From Archangium sp. (lineage in GTDB: Bacteria; Myxococcota; Myxococcia; Myxococcales; Myxococcaceae), in assembly GCA_030695565.1 (NCBI GenBank), contig JAUYRZ010000039.1:19870-83869 (forward strand): DNA of 64,000 nt, read 5' to 3'. Each line of letters begins with the position of its first letter. The first letter of the stretch is position 1. Under the pieces are notes generated by a model that searched no databases, was not told the DNA's origin, and saw only the letters and a list, made by a program, of their open reading frames with translations. Shown here piece after piece: positions 50,307 to 59,500 of the stretch. The translations under genes and the position numbers were made by a program.

Positions 50307-51241
50307 GGTGTCCCGTCGATCTGGATCTTCACCGGCAGCGTCGCCGTCTGATTGCTGGTGGCCAGCACCACGATGCCGGTGGTCGCCGCGGCCGCGCCGA
50401 GGCCGATACCGATCCACAACCACGGGCTCTTGTAGAGGGGCGTCTCTTCGACCACGGGGCCGGTGGTCGGTTTCCGGGCGGGCACGCGGAAGGTGAGCGG
50501 GTTGTACGGATCGCCCCGGCCCGCGAGCCGTCGTTGGGCCGCGTCGGCCACCTCGACGTAGTACTCGACCTCGTACGACTGATCTTCCGAGGGCACTTCG
50601 AACGCAGGCACCGTGGCGGTGTAATCGGTGCGGCTCGTTTTCCCGCGCGCGAAGTCGATCGAGCTGAAGCTCTGCACGCCCGCGCGCCGGTAGAACAGCT
50701 TCGCCTTCGCGCCGAGCGCCATGTCTTCGATGCGCGCCTCGACCACCACCGCTTCACTGCCGGTCGCTTCGGTCACCGGCGTCACCGTGAGGGTGACCGG
50801 GCGAACGCGCCGCTTGCGAATGTCTTCTTTGATGCGCGCGTAGAGCGAGCGGATCTTCGGAGGCGCCGACTTCGGCAAGTCGTAGTCGGGGCGCGCCTGG
50901 AGCAGCTTCTCGAAGGCGTCGCGCGCGCGGTCTTCGTTGCCCAGGTAGAGATGAGACAGCCCGAGCAGGCGGTACATCTCGGCGAGCTGGTCGTCGGTGA
51001 GGTCGGGCTGATCGATGCCCTTCTCCAGCGTGCGCACCGCGTCTTCGAAGTCGCCTTCGTCGACCTGCTGCGCGGCCTTCACCACCGCTTCGTTCTTTGG
51101 AACGACCTGGCCCAGAAGGAGGGGAGCGTCAGCCGGACTGGCAGCTTGCGTCGCTCCCGCAATGCTCAAGATCACGACGGTGAGCGCTCGCACGGAAGAG
51201 AGTCCTACCACACCGTGTTTGACTCGCCTCGTCATCCTCAT
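50303..51241 (-). CDS. Secreted or anchored TPR protein
   Basis: A protein of about 312 residues. An N-terminal signal (VVGLSSVRALTVVILSIAGATQA) is followed by TPR-like helices (about 45-110: EGDFEDAVRTLEKGI, AEMYRLLGLSHLYLGNEDRA, FEKLLQARPDYDLP). A beta-rich middle domain follows, and a C-terminal membrane helix (SPWLWIGIGLGAAAATTGIVVLA) ends with a short tail. The topology suggests a periplasmic or surface TPR protein held by its C-terminus. ATG 51241 was preferred because ATG 51274 would reach within two bases of the divergent yceD-like start. Function unknown; paired with the lipoprotein gene. Confidence 0.65.
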   Translation of the reverse strand: MRMTRRVKHGVVGLSSVRALTVVILSIAGATQAASPADAPLLLGQVVPKNEAVVKAAQQVDEGDFEDAVRTLEKGIDQPDLTDDQLAEMYRLLGLSHLYLGNEDRARDAFEKLLQARPDYDLPKSAPPKIRSLYARIKEDIRKRRVRPVTLTVTPVTEATGSEAVVVEARIEDMALGAKAKLFYRRAGVQSFSSIDFARGKTSRTDYTATVPAFEVPSEDQSYEVEYYVEVADAAQRRLAGRGDPYNPLTFRVPARKPTTGPVVEETPLYKSPWLWIGIGLGAAAATTGIVVLATSNQTATLPVKIQIDGTP

Positions 51242-51276
51242 GTAGGTTCCGCCCCCTTTCGCAGGTGTCGACATAA

Positions 51277-51879
51277 ATGCTCGTAAAGATTGAAGAAATT
51301 CAGGAACCGGGGCTCAAGCGAACCGAGCCGATCAAGGCCGACGTGCTGAATTCAGCATTGGCGGACTCGGAGGGCTTCGCCCTGGTCTCCTCGACGCCGC
51401 TGTCCGCGAGCTTCAAGAAGGTCTCGGGGCGCGTGTTCGTGCGCGGTGGTTTTTCGGCCGAGCTGACGTGCCCGTGTAAGCGGTGCACCACCGACGTGCC
51501 GGTGCCCATCTCGGTGGAGTTCTCCTTGCGCATGGTGCCCGAGGCGATGGCGCCCCGGCCCGATGCCGACCCGAAAGCGCCTCCGCCCAAGCGGACGAAG
51601 CAGCAAAAGAAGGAAGATGACGGGCAGTCGCCGACCGCCGCGTCGTTCGAACTGGATGAGATCGACGCAGAACCTTTCAATGGAAAGACGATCGATCTGG
51701 ACCCGGTCGTACGGGAGCAGGTATTGCTCGCGCTCCCGGTGTCGGTGTTGTGCCGCGAAGACTGCAAAGGCTTGTGCTCCACCTGTGGGGCCGACCTGAA
51801 CGAGACGGACTGCGGTCACGGCAAGGTAAAAGATGTCGATGTCCGTTTGGCGAAGTTGAAGGACATCAAACTGAACTAG
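51277..51879 (+). CDS. DUF177/YceD-family protein
   Basis: A 200-residue YceD-like protein, a family usually encoded next to rpmF and linked with 23S rRNA or fatty acid/lipid gene expression. The N-terminal part has VSGRVFVRGGFSAELTCPCKRC and the C-terminal CREDCKGLCSTCGADLNETDC gives a zinc-ribbon-like Cys set. The long Lys/Pro-rich insertion at about 85-115 is extra. The next gene, rpmF, follows 24 bases later, the standard order. Confidence 0.9.
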   Translation: MLVKIEEIQEPGLKRTEPIKADVLNSALADSEGFALVSSTPLSASFKKVSGRVFVRGGFSAELTCPCKRCTTDVPVPISVEFSLRMVPEAMAPRPDADPKAPPPKRTKQQKKEDDGQSPTAASFELDEIDAEPFNGKTIDLDPVVREQVLLALPVSVLCREDCKGLCSTCGADLNETDCGHGKVKDVDVRLAKLKDIKLN

Positions 51880-51903
51880 CAGTCGAAAGGATGGGCAGTC
51901 TCC

Positions 51904-52092
51904 ATGGGTGTTCCGAAGAAGCGTACCTCCAAGATGCGTCGCGACATGCGCCGCGCAGGCAACAACAAGCTCAAGGCGCCGATCCAGCTCAACGCGTGCC
52001 CGAACTGCGGTGGCGCGACGCAGCCGCACCGCGTGTGCCCGGCTTGCGGCTTTTACAAGGGCAAGAAGGTCTCGACGGGTAGCGCAGACTGA
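51904..52092 (+). CDS. rpmF: Large ribosomal subunit protein L32
   Basis: A 62-residue L32. MGVPKKRTSKMRRDMRRAG is the basic N-terminus, and ACPNCGG plus CPACGFYKGKKV form the four-Cys zinc ribbon of the zinc-binding form. It comes after the YceD-like gene, as in most bacteria. The usual next gene, plsX, is missing here. Confidence 0.97.
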   Translation: MGVPKKRTSKMRRDMRRAGNNKLKAPIQLNACPNCGGATQPHRVCPACGFYKGKKVSTGSAD

Positions 52093-52119
52093 CTTGCTGC
52101 ACCCCAGCTGAGAGCAGAC

Positions 52120-52153
52120 ATGCCTGGTGAGCGTTTTTGCGCTCTCCGGGCAT
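52120..52153 (+). terminator. Strong hairpin between rpmF and fabH
   Basis: ATGCCTGGTGAGCG (52120-52133) pairs with CGCTCTCCGGGCAT (52140-52153), 14 positions with one mismatch and one G-U pair, around a six-base loop. A shorter stem follows at 52163-52178 (CAGCC/GGCTG). No T-run follows, so terminator or processing/leader structure are both possible. Confidence 0.5.
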
Positions 52154-52253
52154 TCGTGCGTTCAGCCGTTTCGGGCTGCGTCATCGCGTTCCCAGCCCTG
52201 CGAAAAACGCTACGCGGTGACAGTGGCTGCGCTTGTAGATAGAGGGCCGAACT

Positions 52254-53237
52254 GTGACACGCGCGCAGATCATCGGAACGGGTAGCTACGCCCCCGAAAA
52301 GGTCATGACCAACCACGATCTCGCGAAGATCGTGGAGACGTCTGACGAGTGGATCTTCGAGCGCACCGGGATCCGGCAGCGGCACGTGGCGGCGGAGGGT
52401 GAGGTCACCTCTGACATGGCCCTCAAGGCGTCGATTCGGGCGCTCGAGATGGCCCACACCCGCGCCGAAGACCTCGACGTGATCATCGTCGGCACCATTT
52501 CCCCCGACATGCCCATGCCGGCCTGCGCCGCTTTTCTCGCGCACAAGCTGGGCGCGAAGAAGGCGTTCGCGTTCGACGTGTCGGCCGCGTGCGCAGGGTC
52601 GCTCTTCGGCATGTCGATCGCCGCTCAATACATCCAGTCGGGCGCGGTGAAGCGCGCGCTGGTGGTGGGCGTCGAGCTGCTCACCCGCATCATCGACTGG
52701 GAGGATCGCAACAGCTGCGTGCTCTTCGGCGACGCGGCGGGCGCGATGGTGCTGGGGCCTTCGGAAGATCCGAACCGCGGCATTCTCTCGACGCACCTGC
52801 ACACCGACGGCGCTCAGACCGACATCCTCTGCATCAAGGGCGGTGGCTCCAAGCACCCGACCACCGAAGAGATGATCAAGCAGAAGCTGCACAAGGTCTC
52901 GATGAACGGCCGCGAGGTCTACAAGTTCGCGGTGCGGGCGCTGACCGAAGCGGTCAAAGAGGGCCTGGCCTTCAACGACATGCAGGCCGACGGGGTCACC
53001 CACGTGATCGCCCACCAGGCCAACATTCGCATCATCGACGCGGTGCTGGAGCGCCTCGAGATTCCCCGCGAGAAGGCCTGGCTGAACATCGACCGGTTCG
53101 GCAACACGTCTTCTGCTTCTCTCCCCACCACCCTCGACGAGGCCAACCGTGCGGGCAAGCTCAAGCCCAACGACACCATCGCGATGATGGCCATCGGCGC
53201 CGGCATGTCGTGGGGCAGCGCGGTGGTGCGCTGGTGA
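52254..53237 (+). CDS. fabH: Beta-ketoacyl-ACP synthase III
   Basis: Starts fatty acid chains by joining acyl-CoA with malonyl-ACP. The 327-residue protein has the active-site Cys in AACAGSLFG (C113), THVIAHQANIRIID (His) and FGNTSSASLPTTL (Asn). The GTG start at 52254 follows AGAGGG. It begins the fabH-fabD-fabG-acpP-fabF run; the start of fabD overlaps its stop (GTGA). Starter preference (straight or branched) cannot be read. Confidence 0.96.
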   Translation: MTRAQIIGTGSYAPEKVMTNHDLAKIVETSDEWIFERTGIRQRHVAAEGEVTSDMALKASIRALEMAHTRAEDLDVIIVGTISPDMPMPACAAFLAHKLGAKKAFAFDVSAACAGSLFGMSIAAQYIQSGAVKRALVVGVELLTRIIDWEDRNSCVLFGDAAGAMVLGPSEDPNRGILSTHLHTDGAQTDILCIKGGGSKHPTTEEMIKQKLHKVSMNGREVYKFAVRALTEAVKEGLAFNDMQADGVTHVIAHQANIRIIDAVLERLEIPREKAWLNIDRFGNTSSASLPTTLDEANRAGKLKPNDTIAMMAIGAGMSWGSAVVRW

Positions 53238-54166
53238 GTACCGCGTTCATTTTTCCCGGGCAGGGCAGCCAGTCGGTCGGCATGGGCAAGGGGCTGTTCG
53301 ACGCCTACCCCGAAGCGAAGGCCCTCTTCGAGGCGGCCGACGACGCGCTGCACGAGAAGCTCTCGGCGCTGTGTTTCGACGGCCCGGAAGACGCGCTCAA
53401 GCAGACCGCCAATACGCAGCCGGCGATCCTCACCGTCTCCATCGCGGCGCACGCGGTGTTCGCCAAACGCAGCAACGTGACGCCCGCCTTCGTGGCCGGT
53501 CACTCGCTGGGTGAGTATTCGGCGCTGGTGGCGGCGCAGGCGATGAGCTTGCCCGACGCGGTTCGGGCGGTGCGCGCGCGCGGCACCTTCATGCAAGAGG
53601 CCGTGCCCGCGGGTGTCGGCGCCATGTCGGCCGTGCTGGGTCTCCCGCCTGAAAAAGTCGCTGAGCTCTGCGCGGAGGCCGCTCAGGGTGAAGTGGTCAG
53701 CTGCGCGAACTTCAACGACCCATCGCAGACGGTGATCGCCGGCCACGTGAAGGCCGTCGAACGCGCGGGCGAGCTGCTCAAGGCCGCGGGCGCCAAGCGG
53801 GTGTTGCCCCTGCCCGTGAGCGCTCCGTTTCATTGCGCGTTGATGCAGCCGGTGGTGCCGCGGCTGTCTGACGTGTTGACCGCTTTCAAAAACCCCATCG
53901 TTCCGGTGGTGAGCAACGTCGAAGCCGCTCCGAATGGTGAGGGCGCGCGGGTGAAGGAGCTGCTCCTTCGCCAGGTGACGGGCTCGGTGCGGTGGATCGA
54001 AAGTGTGCAGGCCATGGAAAAGGCCGGCGTCACCCGGATGATCGAGCTCGGGCCGGGCCGGGTGTTGTGCGGCCTGGTCAAGCGCATCTCCAAGTCGATC
54101 GAGTGTTTCAACGTCGAAGATCCCGCCAGCCTCGACAAGACGCTGGCCGCGCTCGGGGGCGCCTGA
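53234..54166 (+). CDS. fabD: Malonyl-CoA:ACP transacylase
   Basis: Moves malonyl from CoA to ACP. The 310-residue product has [15 protein letters not shown] at the N-terminus, the nucleophile in [13 protein letters not shown] (S91), and the His in [12 protein letters not shown] 53234 overlaps the fabH stop. The stop overlaps the fabG start by one base (TGATG). Confidence 0.95.
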   Translation: MSTAFIFPGQGSQSVGMGKGLFDAYPEAKALFEAADDALHEKLSALCFDGPEDALKQTANTQPAILTVSIAAHAVFAKRSNVTPAFVAGHSLGEYSALVAAQAMSLPDAVRAVRARGTFMQEAVPAGVGAMSAVLGLPPEKVAELCAEAAQGEVVSCANFNDPSQTVIAGHVKAVERAGELLKAAGAKRVLPLPVSAPFHCALMQPVVPRLSDVLTAFKNPIVPVVSNVEAAPNGEGARVKELLLRQVTGSVRWIESVQAMEKAGVTRMIELGPGRVLCGLVKRISKSIECFNVEDPASLDKTLAALGGA

Positions 54167-54912
54167 TGCAAGACTTCTCGAACAAGGTTGCGTTGGTCAC
54201 CGGCGGTTCACGCGGTATCGGCCGGGCCATTTCGATCGAGCTGGCCAAACGCGGCGCGAACGTGGTGCTCAGCTACGCGGGCAACGAAGCGGCCGCGGCC
54301 GAGACGGTGAAGGCGATCGTCGACGCGGGCGGCAAGGCCAAGGCGATTCGGTTCGACGTGGCCGATTCTGAAGGGTGCAGCGCGGCGGTCGACGGGGTGG
54401 TCAAAGAATTCGGGCGCCTCGACGTGCTGGTGAACAACGCCGGCGTGGCCATCGACGGCCTGCTGATGCGCTTCAAAGACGACGACTGGGACAAGACCCT
54501 CGACACCAACCTGAAGGGCGCCTTCATGCTGATGCGCGCCGTGTCGCGCCCGATGATGAAGCAGAAGGGCGGGGCGATCGTGAATGTCTCGTCGATCGTC
54601 GGCGAGATGGGCAACGCCGGCCAGGCCGCCTATTCAGCCTCGAAGGCGGGCCTGCTCGGGCTGACCAAGTCGATCGCGCGGGAGCTCGCCAGTCGTAACA
54701 TCCGGGTCAATGCGGTCACCCCCGGCTTCATCACCACTGACATGACCTCGGCGCTGTCGCCGGAGCTCAAAGAGAAGATGTCAGCGGCCATTCCATTGTC
54801 TCGCATCGGGAACGCGGAAGAAGTCGCCGCAGCCGTGGCGTTCCTCGCCTCCGATGCCGCCTCGTACATCACGGGCGAAGTTCTGAAGGTCAACGGCGGC
54901 ATGTACATGTAG
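54166..54912 (+). CDS. fabG: 3-oxoacyl-ACP reductase
   Basis: NADPH-dependent reduction of 3-oxoacyl-ACP. The 248-residue SDR has [20 protein letters not shown], the catalytic Ser in [11 protein letters not shown], and Y156-x-x-x-K160 ([12 protein letters not shown]). It ends with [12 protein letters not shown], a standard FabG C-terminus. Its place between fabD and acpP supports the fatty acid role rather than another SDR function. Confidence 0.95.
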   Translation: MQDFSNKVALVTGGSRGIGRAISIELAKRGANVVLSYAGNEAAAAETVKAIVDAGGKAKAIRFDVADSEGCSAAVDGVVKEFGRLDVLVNNAGVAIDGLLMRFKDDDWDKTLDTNLKGAFMLMRAVSRPMMKQKGGAIVNVSSIVGEMGNAGQAAYSASKAGLLGLTKSIARELASRNIRVNAVTPGFITTDMTSALSPELKEKMSAAIPLSRIGNAEEVAAAVAFLASDAASYITGEVLKVNGGMYM

Positions 54913-54992
54913 TTTTTTTCGGCCGTGCCCTGTGGTACGCGCCAACCGAAATTCACACCCCGGCAACACCACACCAGAAGGAAATTCTTCAA

Positions 54993-55235
54993 ATGACGGC
55001 CACCAACATCGAAGCCAAGGTCAAGTCGATCATCGCCGATCAGCTCGGCGTGTCGGAAGACGAGATCAAGATGGAGTCTTCGTTCATCGAGGACCTCGGC
55101 GCCGACTCCCTGGACATCGTCGAGCTCGTGATGGCGATGGAAGAGGAGTTCGAGATCGAGATTCCCGACGAGGAGGCCGAGAACATCAAGGCCGTCGGTG
55201 ACGCCATCAACTACATCAACACCCACAAGAAGTAA
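54993..55235 (+). CDS. acpP: Acyl carrier protein
   Basis: An 80-residue acidic four-helix carrier. The phosphopantetheine site is S39 in [17 protein letters not shown]. The N-terminus [15 protein letters not shown] and C-terminus [13 protein letters not shown] match AcpP. AGAAGGA at about 54976-54982 is the ribosome-binding site. The gap of 80 bases after fabG and the hairpin after the stop may allow a separate, more abundant transcript. Confidence 0.97.
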   Translation: MTATNIEAKVKSIIADQLGVSEDEIKMESSFIEDLGADSLDIVELVMAMEEEFEIEIPDEEAENIKAVGDAINYINTHKK

Positions 55236-55261
55236 GGGTGTCGAACCGCTGCAGCGTCAAA

Positions 55262-55284
55262 TCGCCCGGGGAGAACCCGGGCGA
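55262..55284 (+). terminator. Hairpin after acpP
   Basis: TCGCCCGGG-GAGAA-CCCGGGCGA is a perfect 9-bp stem with a five-base loop, followed by GTCGTTT. It probably attenuates transcription between acpP and fabF, giving more acpP message, or stabilises the acpP 3' end. Confidence 0.6.
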
Positions 55285-55325
55285 GTCGTTTCAAGGCGCC
55301 CCTTCACCTCCTCTTCGAGGCTGCG

Positions 55326-56585
55326 ATGAACGCTCCACGTCGCGTCGTGATCACTGGTACCGGTCTTCTCTCTGCGCTCGGCACGGGCACCGAAAAGAAT
55401 TGGCAGGCGCTCCTGGCTGGCAAGTCGGGCATCGGCCGCATCACCAAATTTGCCCCCAGCAAGCTCAAGGTGAACATCGCCGGCGAGCTGAAGGACTTCG
55501 TGCCGACCGACTTCCTGGATCACAAGGAGGCCCGCCGGATGGATCCCTTCTGCCAGTACGCGCTCGCCGCGGCCGAGATGGCCATGAAGGAGAGCGGCAT
55601 GCCGGTCGGGCTGGAGAAGCCCAACGGCTACGATCCCGAGCAGGTGGGGGTGATCGTCGGCTCTGGCATCGGCGGGTTGCAGGCCTTCGAAGAGGGCTAC
55701 GCCGCCGCGATGGTGAAGGGCTTCGATCGCATGTCGCCCTTCTTCATCTTGAAGATGATCTCCAACATGGCGCCGGGCCGTATTTCCATGCGCTACAACT
55801 GCAAGGGCGCGAACTGGGGCCCGGTGTCGGCGTGCAGCACCTCGGCGCACGCCATCGGTGAGGCCTTCCGCCAGATCAAATGGGGCGAGCTCGACGCGGC
55901 GATCGCCGGTGGGGCCGAAGCGGCCATCACCCAGATGGGCATCGGCGGCTTCGAGGCCATGCGCGCGCTGTCGGAGCGCATCGAGGATCCCGCGACGGCG
56001 AGCCGGCCGTTCGACAAGGATCGCGACGGCTTCGTGATGGGCGAAGGCGCGGGCATCGTGACCCTCGAGGAGTACGAGTCGGCCAAACGGCGCGGCGCGA
56101 ACATCATCGCGGAGATCGTGGGCTACGCGGCCAACAGCGACGCGCACCACGAGACGGCGCCGGCCCCGGAGCACGAAGGCGCGCAGCGCTGCATGCGGGC
56201 GGCGCTCAAGTCGGCGAACCTGAAGCCGGAAGACATCGGCTACATCAACGCGCACGGCACCTCGACCCCGTTCAACGACCTGCACGAGAGCAAGGCCATC
56301 AAGCGCGTCTTCGGGGAGCACTCGAAGAAGGTGATGGTCTCGTCGACCAAGTCGATGATGGGCCACATGCTGGGCGCTTCGGGTGGGGCCGAGGCGATCA
56401 TCACCGCGCTGACCATCAAACGCGGCGCGATCCCCCCGACCATCAACCTGCACAACCCCGACCCCGAGTGTGATCTCGACTACGTGCCCAACAAGGCGCG
56501 CGAAGTGCGGGTCGACGCGGCGATGTCGAACTCGTTCGGCTTCGGTGGAACCAACGCGGTGCTGGTGCTCCAGCGGGTGCAGTGA
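55326..56585 (+). CDS. fabF: Beta-ketoacyl-ACP synthase II
   Basis: Elongates acyl-ACP with malonyl-ACP. The 419-residue protein has the Cys-His-His triad: C170 ([10 protein letters not shown]), H310 ([11 protein letters not shown]) and H347 (MMGHMLGA), with [14 protein letters not shown] near the end. It follows acpP, the common order. The stop overlaps the start of a tiny lipoprotein gene (GTGA). Confidence 0.96.
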   Translation: MNAPRRVVITGTGLLSALGTGTEKNWQALLAGKSGIGRITKFAPSKLKVNIAGELKDFVPTDFLDHKEARRMDPFCQYALAAAEMAMKESGMPVGLEKPNGYDPEQVGVIVGSGIGGLQAFEEGYAAAMVKGFDRMSPFFILKMISNMAPGRISMRYNCKGANWGPVSACSTSAHAIGEAFRQIKWGELDAAIAGGAEAAITQMGIGGFEAMRALSERIEDPATASRPFDKDRDGFVMGEGAGIVTLEEYESAKRRGANIIAEIVGYAANSDAHHETAPAPEHEGAQRCMRAALKSANLKPEDIGYINAHGTSTPFNDLHESKAIKRVFGEHSKKVMVSSTKSMMGHMLGASGGAEAIITALTIKRGAIPPTINLHNPDPECDLDYVPNKAREVRVDAAMSNSFGFGGTNAVLVLQRVQ

Positions 56586-56881
56586 GGCGCGGCCTGGTGG
56601 TCGCAGCGATGGTGTGCAGCGCCGGGTGCGCCACGCCCGTCAGCTTCGACCAGGCCAAGCAGCGGGTGTTGCTGCGGGCGTCATTCGAGTTCGCGTGCCC
56701 ACCCGACAAGCTGGGCGTGCAGGAGCTCTCGTCGGATGAGGCGGGCCCGGTGTACCTGGGCGTTTCGGGGTGCAACCGGCGCGCGGTGTACGTGCGGCTC
56801 ACTACCGGGAGTGGCGCGTTGTATTTGAACGACACCGTGCCGCCGACCGAGACGCGGGCGTCTGACGTGGTGGCGCCTTGA
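56582..56881 (+). CDS. Small lipoprotein, first of a paralogous pair
   Basis: A 99-residue lipoprotein of unknown function. [19 protein letters not shown] has lipobox SAGC. The mature part shares a pattern with the next gene: Arg/Ala, then CPxDKLxxxEL, then VSGCxRxA ([26 protein letters not shown]). The conserved CP and GC suggest a disulphide. The GTG start overlaps the fabF stop. The following gene overlaps its stop (TTGA or similar), so the two are translated together. Confidence 0.65.
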   Translation: MRRGLVVAAMVCSAGCATPVSFDQAKQRVLLRASFEFACPPDKLGVQELSSDEAGPVYLGVSGCNRRAVYVRLTTGSGALYLNDTVPPTETRASDVVAP

Positions 56882-57123
56882 GGGGCGCGGCGCTGTGTCT
56901 GGTGTTGGCGGGGTGTTCCACGTCGACGGCGCAGCTTCGGGTGGAGCTCGGTCGGCGCGCGTCGGATGCGCTGAGCTGCCCGGAGGAGAAGCTGGCGTAC
57001 AAGGAGCTGGATCGGTTGATCAGCTCGACCAGGGTGAAGGTGTCTGGCTGCGGGCGTGATGCCACCTGGAAGCTGGTCGAGAGCCGGTGGACCCGTGCGG
57101 CGGATTCAGAGCCGATTCGGTAA
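56878..57123 (+). CDS. Small lipoprotein, second of a paralogous pair
   Basis: An 81-residue lipoprotein. [19 protein letters not shown] has lipobox LAGC. ALSCPEEKLAYKELDRL followed by VKVSGCGRDATWKLV repeats the Cys pattern of the preceding protein, so they arose by tandem duplication. The start is TTG at 56878, overlapping the previous stop. Function unknown. It is in an operon with fabF by overlap, which need not mean a shared role. Confidence 0.6.
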   Translation: MRGAALCLVLAGCSTSTAQLRVELGRRASDALSCPEEKLAYKELDRLISSTRVKVSGCGRDATWKLVESRWTRAADSEPIR

Positions 57124-57150
57124 CCCGGTCAGTGGCTCCACCGAGTGACC

Positions 57151-57186
57151 TGAAACTCTCCCCGCTGGCGCAGGGAGAGGGAGAAC
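57151..57186. repeat. Dispersed palindromic intergenic repeat, copy 7 (degenerate)
   Basis: AACTCTCCCCGCTGGCGCAG with GGAGAGGGAGAAC following, a shorter version of the repeat, in the 77-base gap before rpiB. Confidence 0.5.
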
Positions 57187-57200
57187 ACTAGACACAGAGC

Positions 57201-57647
57201 ATGGCCACCATCGCGATTGCTGCTGATCATGCAGGCGTAGCCCTCAAGGCCGAGCTGGTTGCTGAGCTGGCGAAGCTGGGCCAGCCCACGCTCGATCTGG
57301 GCCCCTCAGACACCTCGTCGGTCGACTACCCCGACTACGCGACCAAGGTGACGGCGGCGGTGACCGACAAACGCGCCAGCCTGGGCATTCTGATCTGCGG
57401 CACTGGTACCGGCATGGCGATCACCGCGAACAAGGTGCACGGCATTCGCGCGGCTCTGTCTCGCTCGGAGTTCGAAGCGCGCATGGCGGTGCAGCACAAC
57501 GACGCCAACGTGCTCTGCCTGGGCGCGCGGGTGACCGGTGGCGCGCTGGCCATCGAGATCATGAAGGCGTTCCTCGCCGCGTCTTTCGAAGGCGGCCGCC
57601 ACGCCAAACGGGTGGAGAAGATCACCCAGGTCGAGGCGCAGCGATGA
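57201..57647 (+). CDS. rpiB: Ribose-5-phosphate isomerase B
   Basis: Interconverts ribose 5-phosphate and ribulose 5-phosphate. The 148-residue protein starts IAIAADHAGVALK (His10), has the catalytic Cys66 in LGILICGTGTGMAITANK, and RAALSRSEFEARMAVQHNDANVLCLGAR in the typical place (seen in parts as ALSRSEFEA and HNDANVLCLGAR). A galactose-6-phosphate isomerase subunit is excluded by the single-gene context. The next lipoprotein gene overlaps its stop (ATGA). Confidence 0.94.
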   Translation: MATIAIAADHAGVALKAELVAELAKLGQPTLDLGPSDTSSVDYPDYATKVTAAVTDKRASLGILICGTGTGMAITANKVHGIRAALSRSEFEARMAVQHNDANVLCLGARVTGGALAIEIMKAFLAASFEGGRHAKRVEKITQVEAQR

Positions 57648-57991
57648 GGCAGCTCCTGCTGGGTGCGCTGCTGCTGGTGGGCTGCCGCACCGAGATTCAG
57701 CCGATCGTGAAGGGCGAGGCCCCGGCCCGTAAGCTGGCCCCCCGAGGGCCCGCCGAGTGTCACGTGCACGACTTTCCCACCGCGACCGACGTGCCTTCGG
57801 GCTCCAAGAGCCTGGGCTGGGTGAAGATCGAGCGCCTCGAGAACGACGAAGCCACCTTTACCGCCCTGCGCGCCAAGGTGTGCGAGATGGGTGGCGACGC
57901 GATGAGCCAGATGCACTGGATCCGCGCGTCGGGCGCCTCCGTGGCCGATCCGCCGATCGAGCTCGAAGGCAACGCCTGGTCGACCCCCTGA
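57644..57991 (+). CDS. Small lipoprotein of unknown function
   Basis: A 115-residue lipoprotein. MRQLLLGALLLVGCRTEI has lipobox LVGC. The mature part has three more Cys-containing or conserved-looking stretches (GPAECHVHDFP, LRAKVCEMGGDAMSQMHWIRAS). The last stretch, with GGDAMSQMHW, resembles small periplasmic domains of the YdgH/DUF1471-like or rcsF-like type, but no family is certain. The start overlaps rpiB by four bases. Confidence 0.6.
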   Translation: MRQLLLGALLLVGCRTEIQPIVKGEAPARKLAPRGPAECHVHDFPTATDVPSGSKSLGWVKIERLENDEATFTALRAKVCEMGGDAMSQMHWIRASGASVADPPIELEGNAWSTP

Positions 57992-58080
57992 ACTGGTTGG
58001 CGTGACCCGTTCGATACAGAGTTTGCCGGAATGTCACGTGGGTGACGGCTGGGTCCCACGAACGGTTGGTACCTCGCGGC

Positions 58081-59442
58081 ATGCTCAGCGCGACGTTGAT
58101 CGTCTCGATGTTCCTCGCCAGCTCTGCCGAAGACGCCGGTGTTCCGGTTGCTGCACCGCCGCTCCTGGCGCCCTCTGACGCGATGACTGACGCCGAGCTG
58201 CGCGCGCGGCTGATGCAGGCGCTCGACATGTTGTCGCGCCACGAGGCGGAGATCTCCGAGCTAAAAAAGGGAAAGCCGCCATCGCCACCCGCGCCGGTGA
58301 TCGCACCGCGGGCAGAGCCGGGCCCCTGGTACGAGAAGCTGAAGATTCGCGGCTACACGCAGATTCGGTACAACTTTCCGGGCGCCGTCTACAACGACAA
58401 GCTGATCAACGAGCAGGGTGATCGCTCGCTGGGCGGCAACGGTGGCTTCCTGATTCGCCGGGCGCGCGTGATTCTGTACGGTGACGTGCACCCGCGCGTG
58501 TCGGTCTATCTCCAACCCGACTTCGCCAGCGTCATCGGAGAGCAGCTGGGCGTCACCATTCTCCGTGACTGGTATGCCGACATCTTTCTCGACGACAAGA
58601 AGGAATTCCGCTTTCGCGTCGGGCAGTCGAAGGTGCCCTTCGGCTTCGAGAACATGCAGTCGAGCCAGAACCGGCTGCCACTCGATCGCAACGACGCCCT
58701 CAACAGTGCGGTGAAGGACGAGCGCGATCTGGGGGTCTTCTTTTATTGGGCCCCGGAGGAGATCCGCGCGCGCTTCAAGTACCTCGTCGACTCCGGCTTG
58801 AAGGGCTCTGGCGACTACGGCGTGTTCGCGCTCGGGGTCTACAACGGGCAGACCGCGAACAAACTCGAGCTCAACAAGTTCCCGCATGTGGTGGCGCGCG
58901 CGACCTACCCGTTTCTCCTCGGCAACCAGATCCTGGAGCTCGGCGGCGGTGGGTTCCTCGGTCAGGCGACCATTGCCGTCGGCAACCTGCCTGACGGAAC
59001 GAAGGCGGTCTCAGCCGTCGCAAACAACACCTTCGTCGAGGCCCGCGGGCACGTGACCGCCGTGCTGTACCCGAAACCCTTTGGATTTCTCTTCGAATAC
59101 AACGTGGGGGTCGGGCCGCGACTGGGCACCGACAACCCAACCCTCGTCAACTCGCATTGGCTGTGGGGCGGCTACCTGACGCTGATGCTCAAGCTCGATG
59201 AAGTGCTCGGCGCGCAAGCCGTGATCCCCTACGTACGCGGGCAGCTGTACGACGGCGGGAAGAAGTTCATGACCAACTCGCCGTACTACCGGGTGCGCGA
59301 GGTCGAGCTCGGCCTCGAGTGGCAGTTCTCTCGGTCGTTCGAGCTGGTGCTCGCGTACATGATCTCTGAACGCACCAACGACAAGCTCTACACGCCGCAG
59401 TACGGCCACTGGACCCGCGTGCAGGCGCAGGTGAACTTCTAA
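58081..59442 (+). CDS. Phosphate-selective porin O/P family outer-membrane protein
   Basis: A 453-residue porin. A signal-like N-terminus ([19 protein letters not shown]) is followed by a short coiled-coil ([24 protein letters not shown], about 37-58) and the barrel from about residue 85: [19 protein letters not shown] is the hallmark region of OprP/OprO-like porins ([15 protein letters not shown] shortened), and [23 protein letters not shown] precedes it. The last residues are VQAQVNF with terminal Phe, as needed for BAM assembly. Phosphate or polyphosphate uptake is likely, in line with ppk/ppx and phoBR nearby. ATG 58081 was chosen. Confidence 0.82.
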   Translation: MLSATLIVSMFLASSAEDAGVPVAAPPLLAPSDAMTDAELRARLMQALDMLSRHEAEISELKKGKPPSPPAPVIAPRAEPGPWYEKLKIRGYTQIRYNFPGAVYNDKLINEQGDRSLGGNGGFLIRRARVILYGDVHPRVSVYLQPDFASVIGEQLGVTILRDWYADIFLDDKKEFRFRVGQSKVPFGFENMQSSQNRLPLDRNDALNSAVKDERDLGVFFYWAPEEIRARFKYLVDSGLKGSGDYGVFALGVYNGQTANKLELNKFPHVVARATYPFLLGNQILELGGGGFLGQATIAVGNLPDGTKAVSAVANNTFVEARGHVTAVLYPKPFGFLFEYNVGVGPRLGTDNPTLVNSHWLWGGYLTLMLKLDEVLGAQAVIPYVRGQLYDGGKKFMTNSPYYRVREVELGLEWQFSRSFELVLAYMISERTNDKLYTPQYGHWTRVQAQVNF

Positions 59443-59500
59443 AGGCTGCAACCTCAGCGAACGGCTTGAGAAGCCGGGGGTTTGGCGCTACGCGCAGGGC

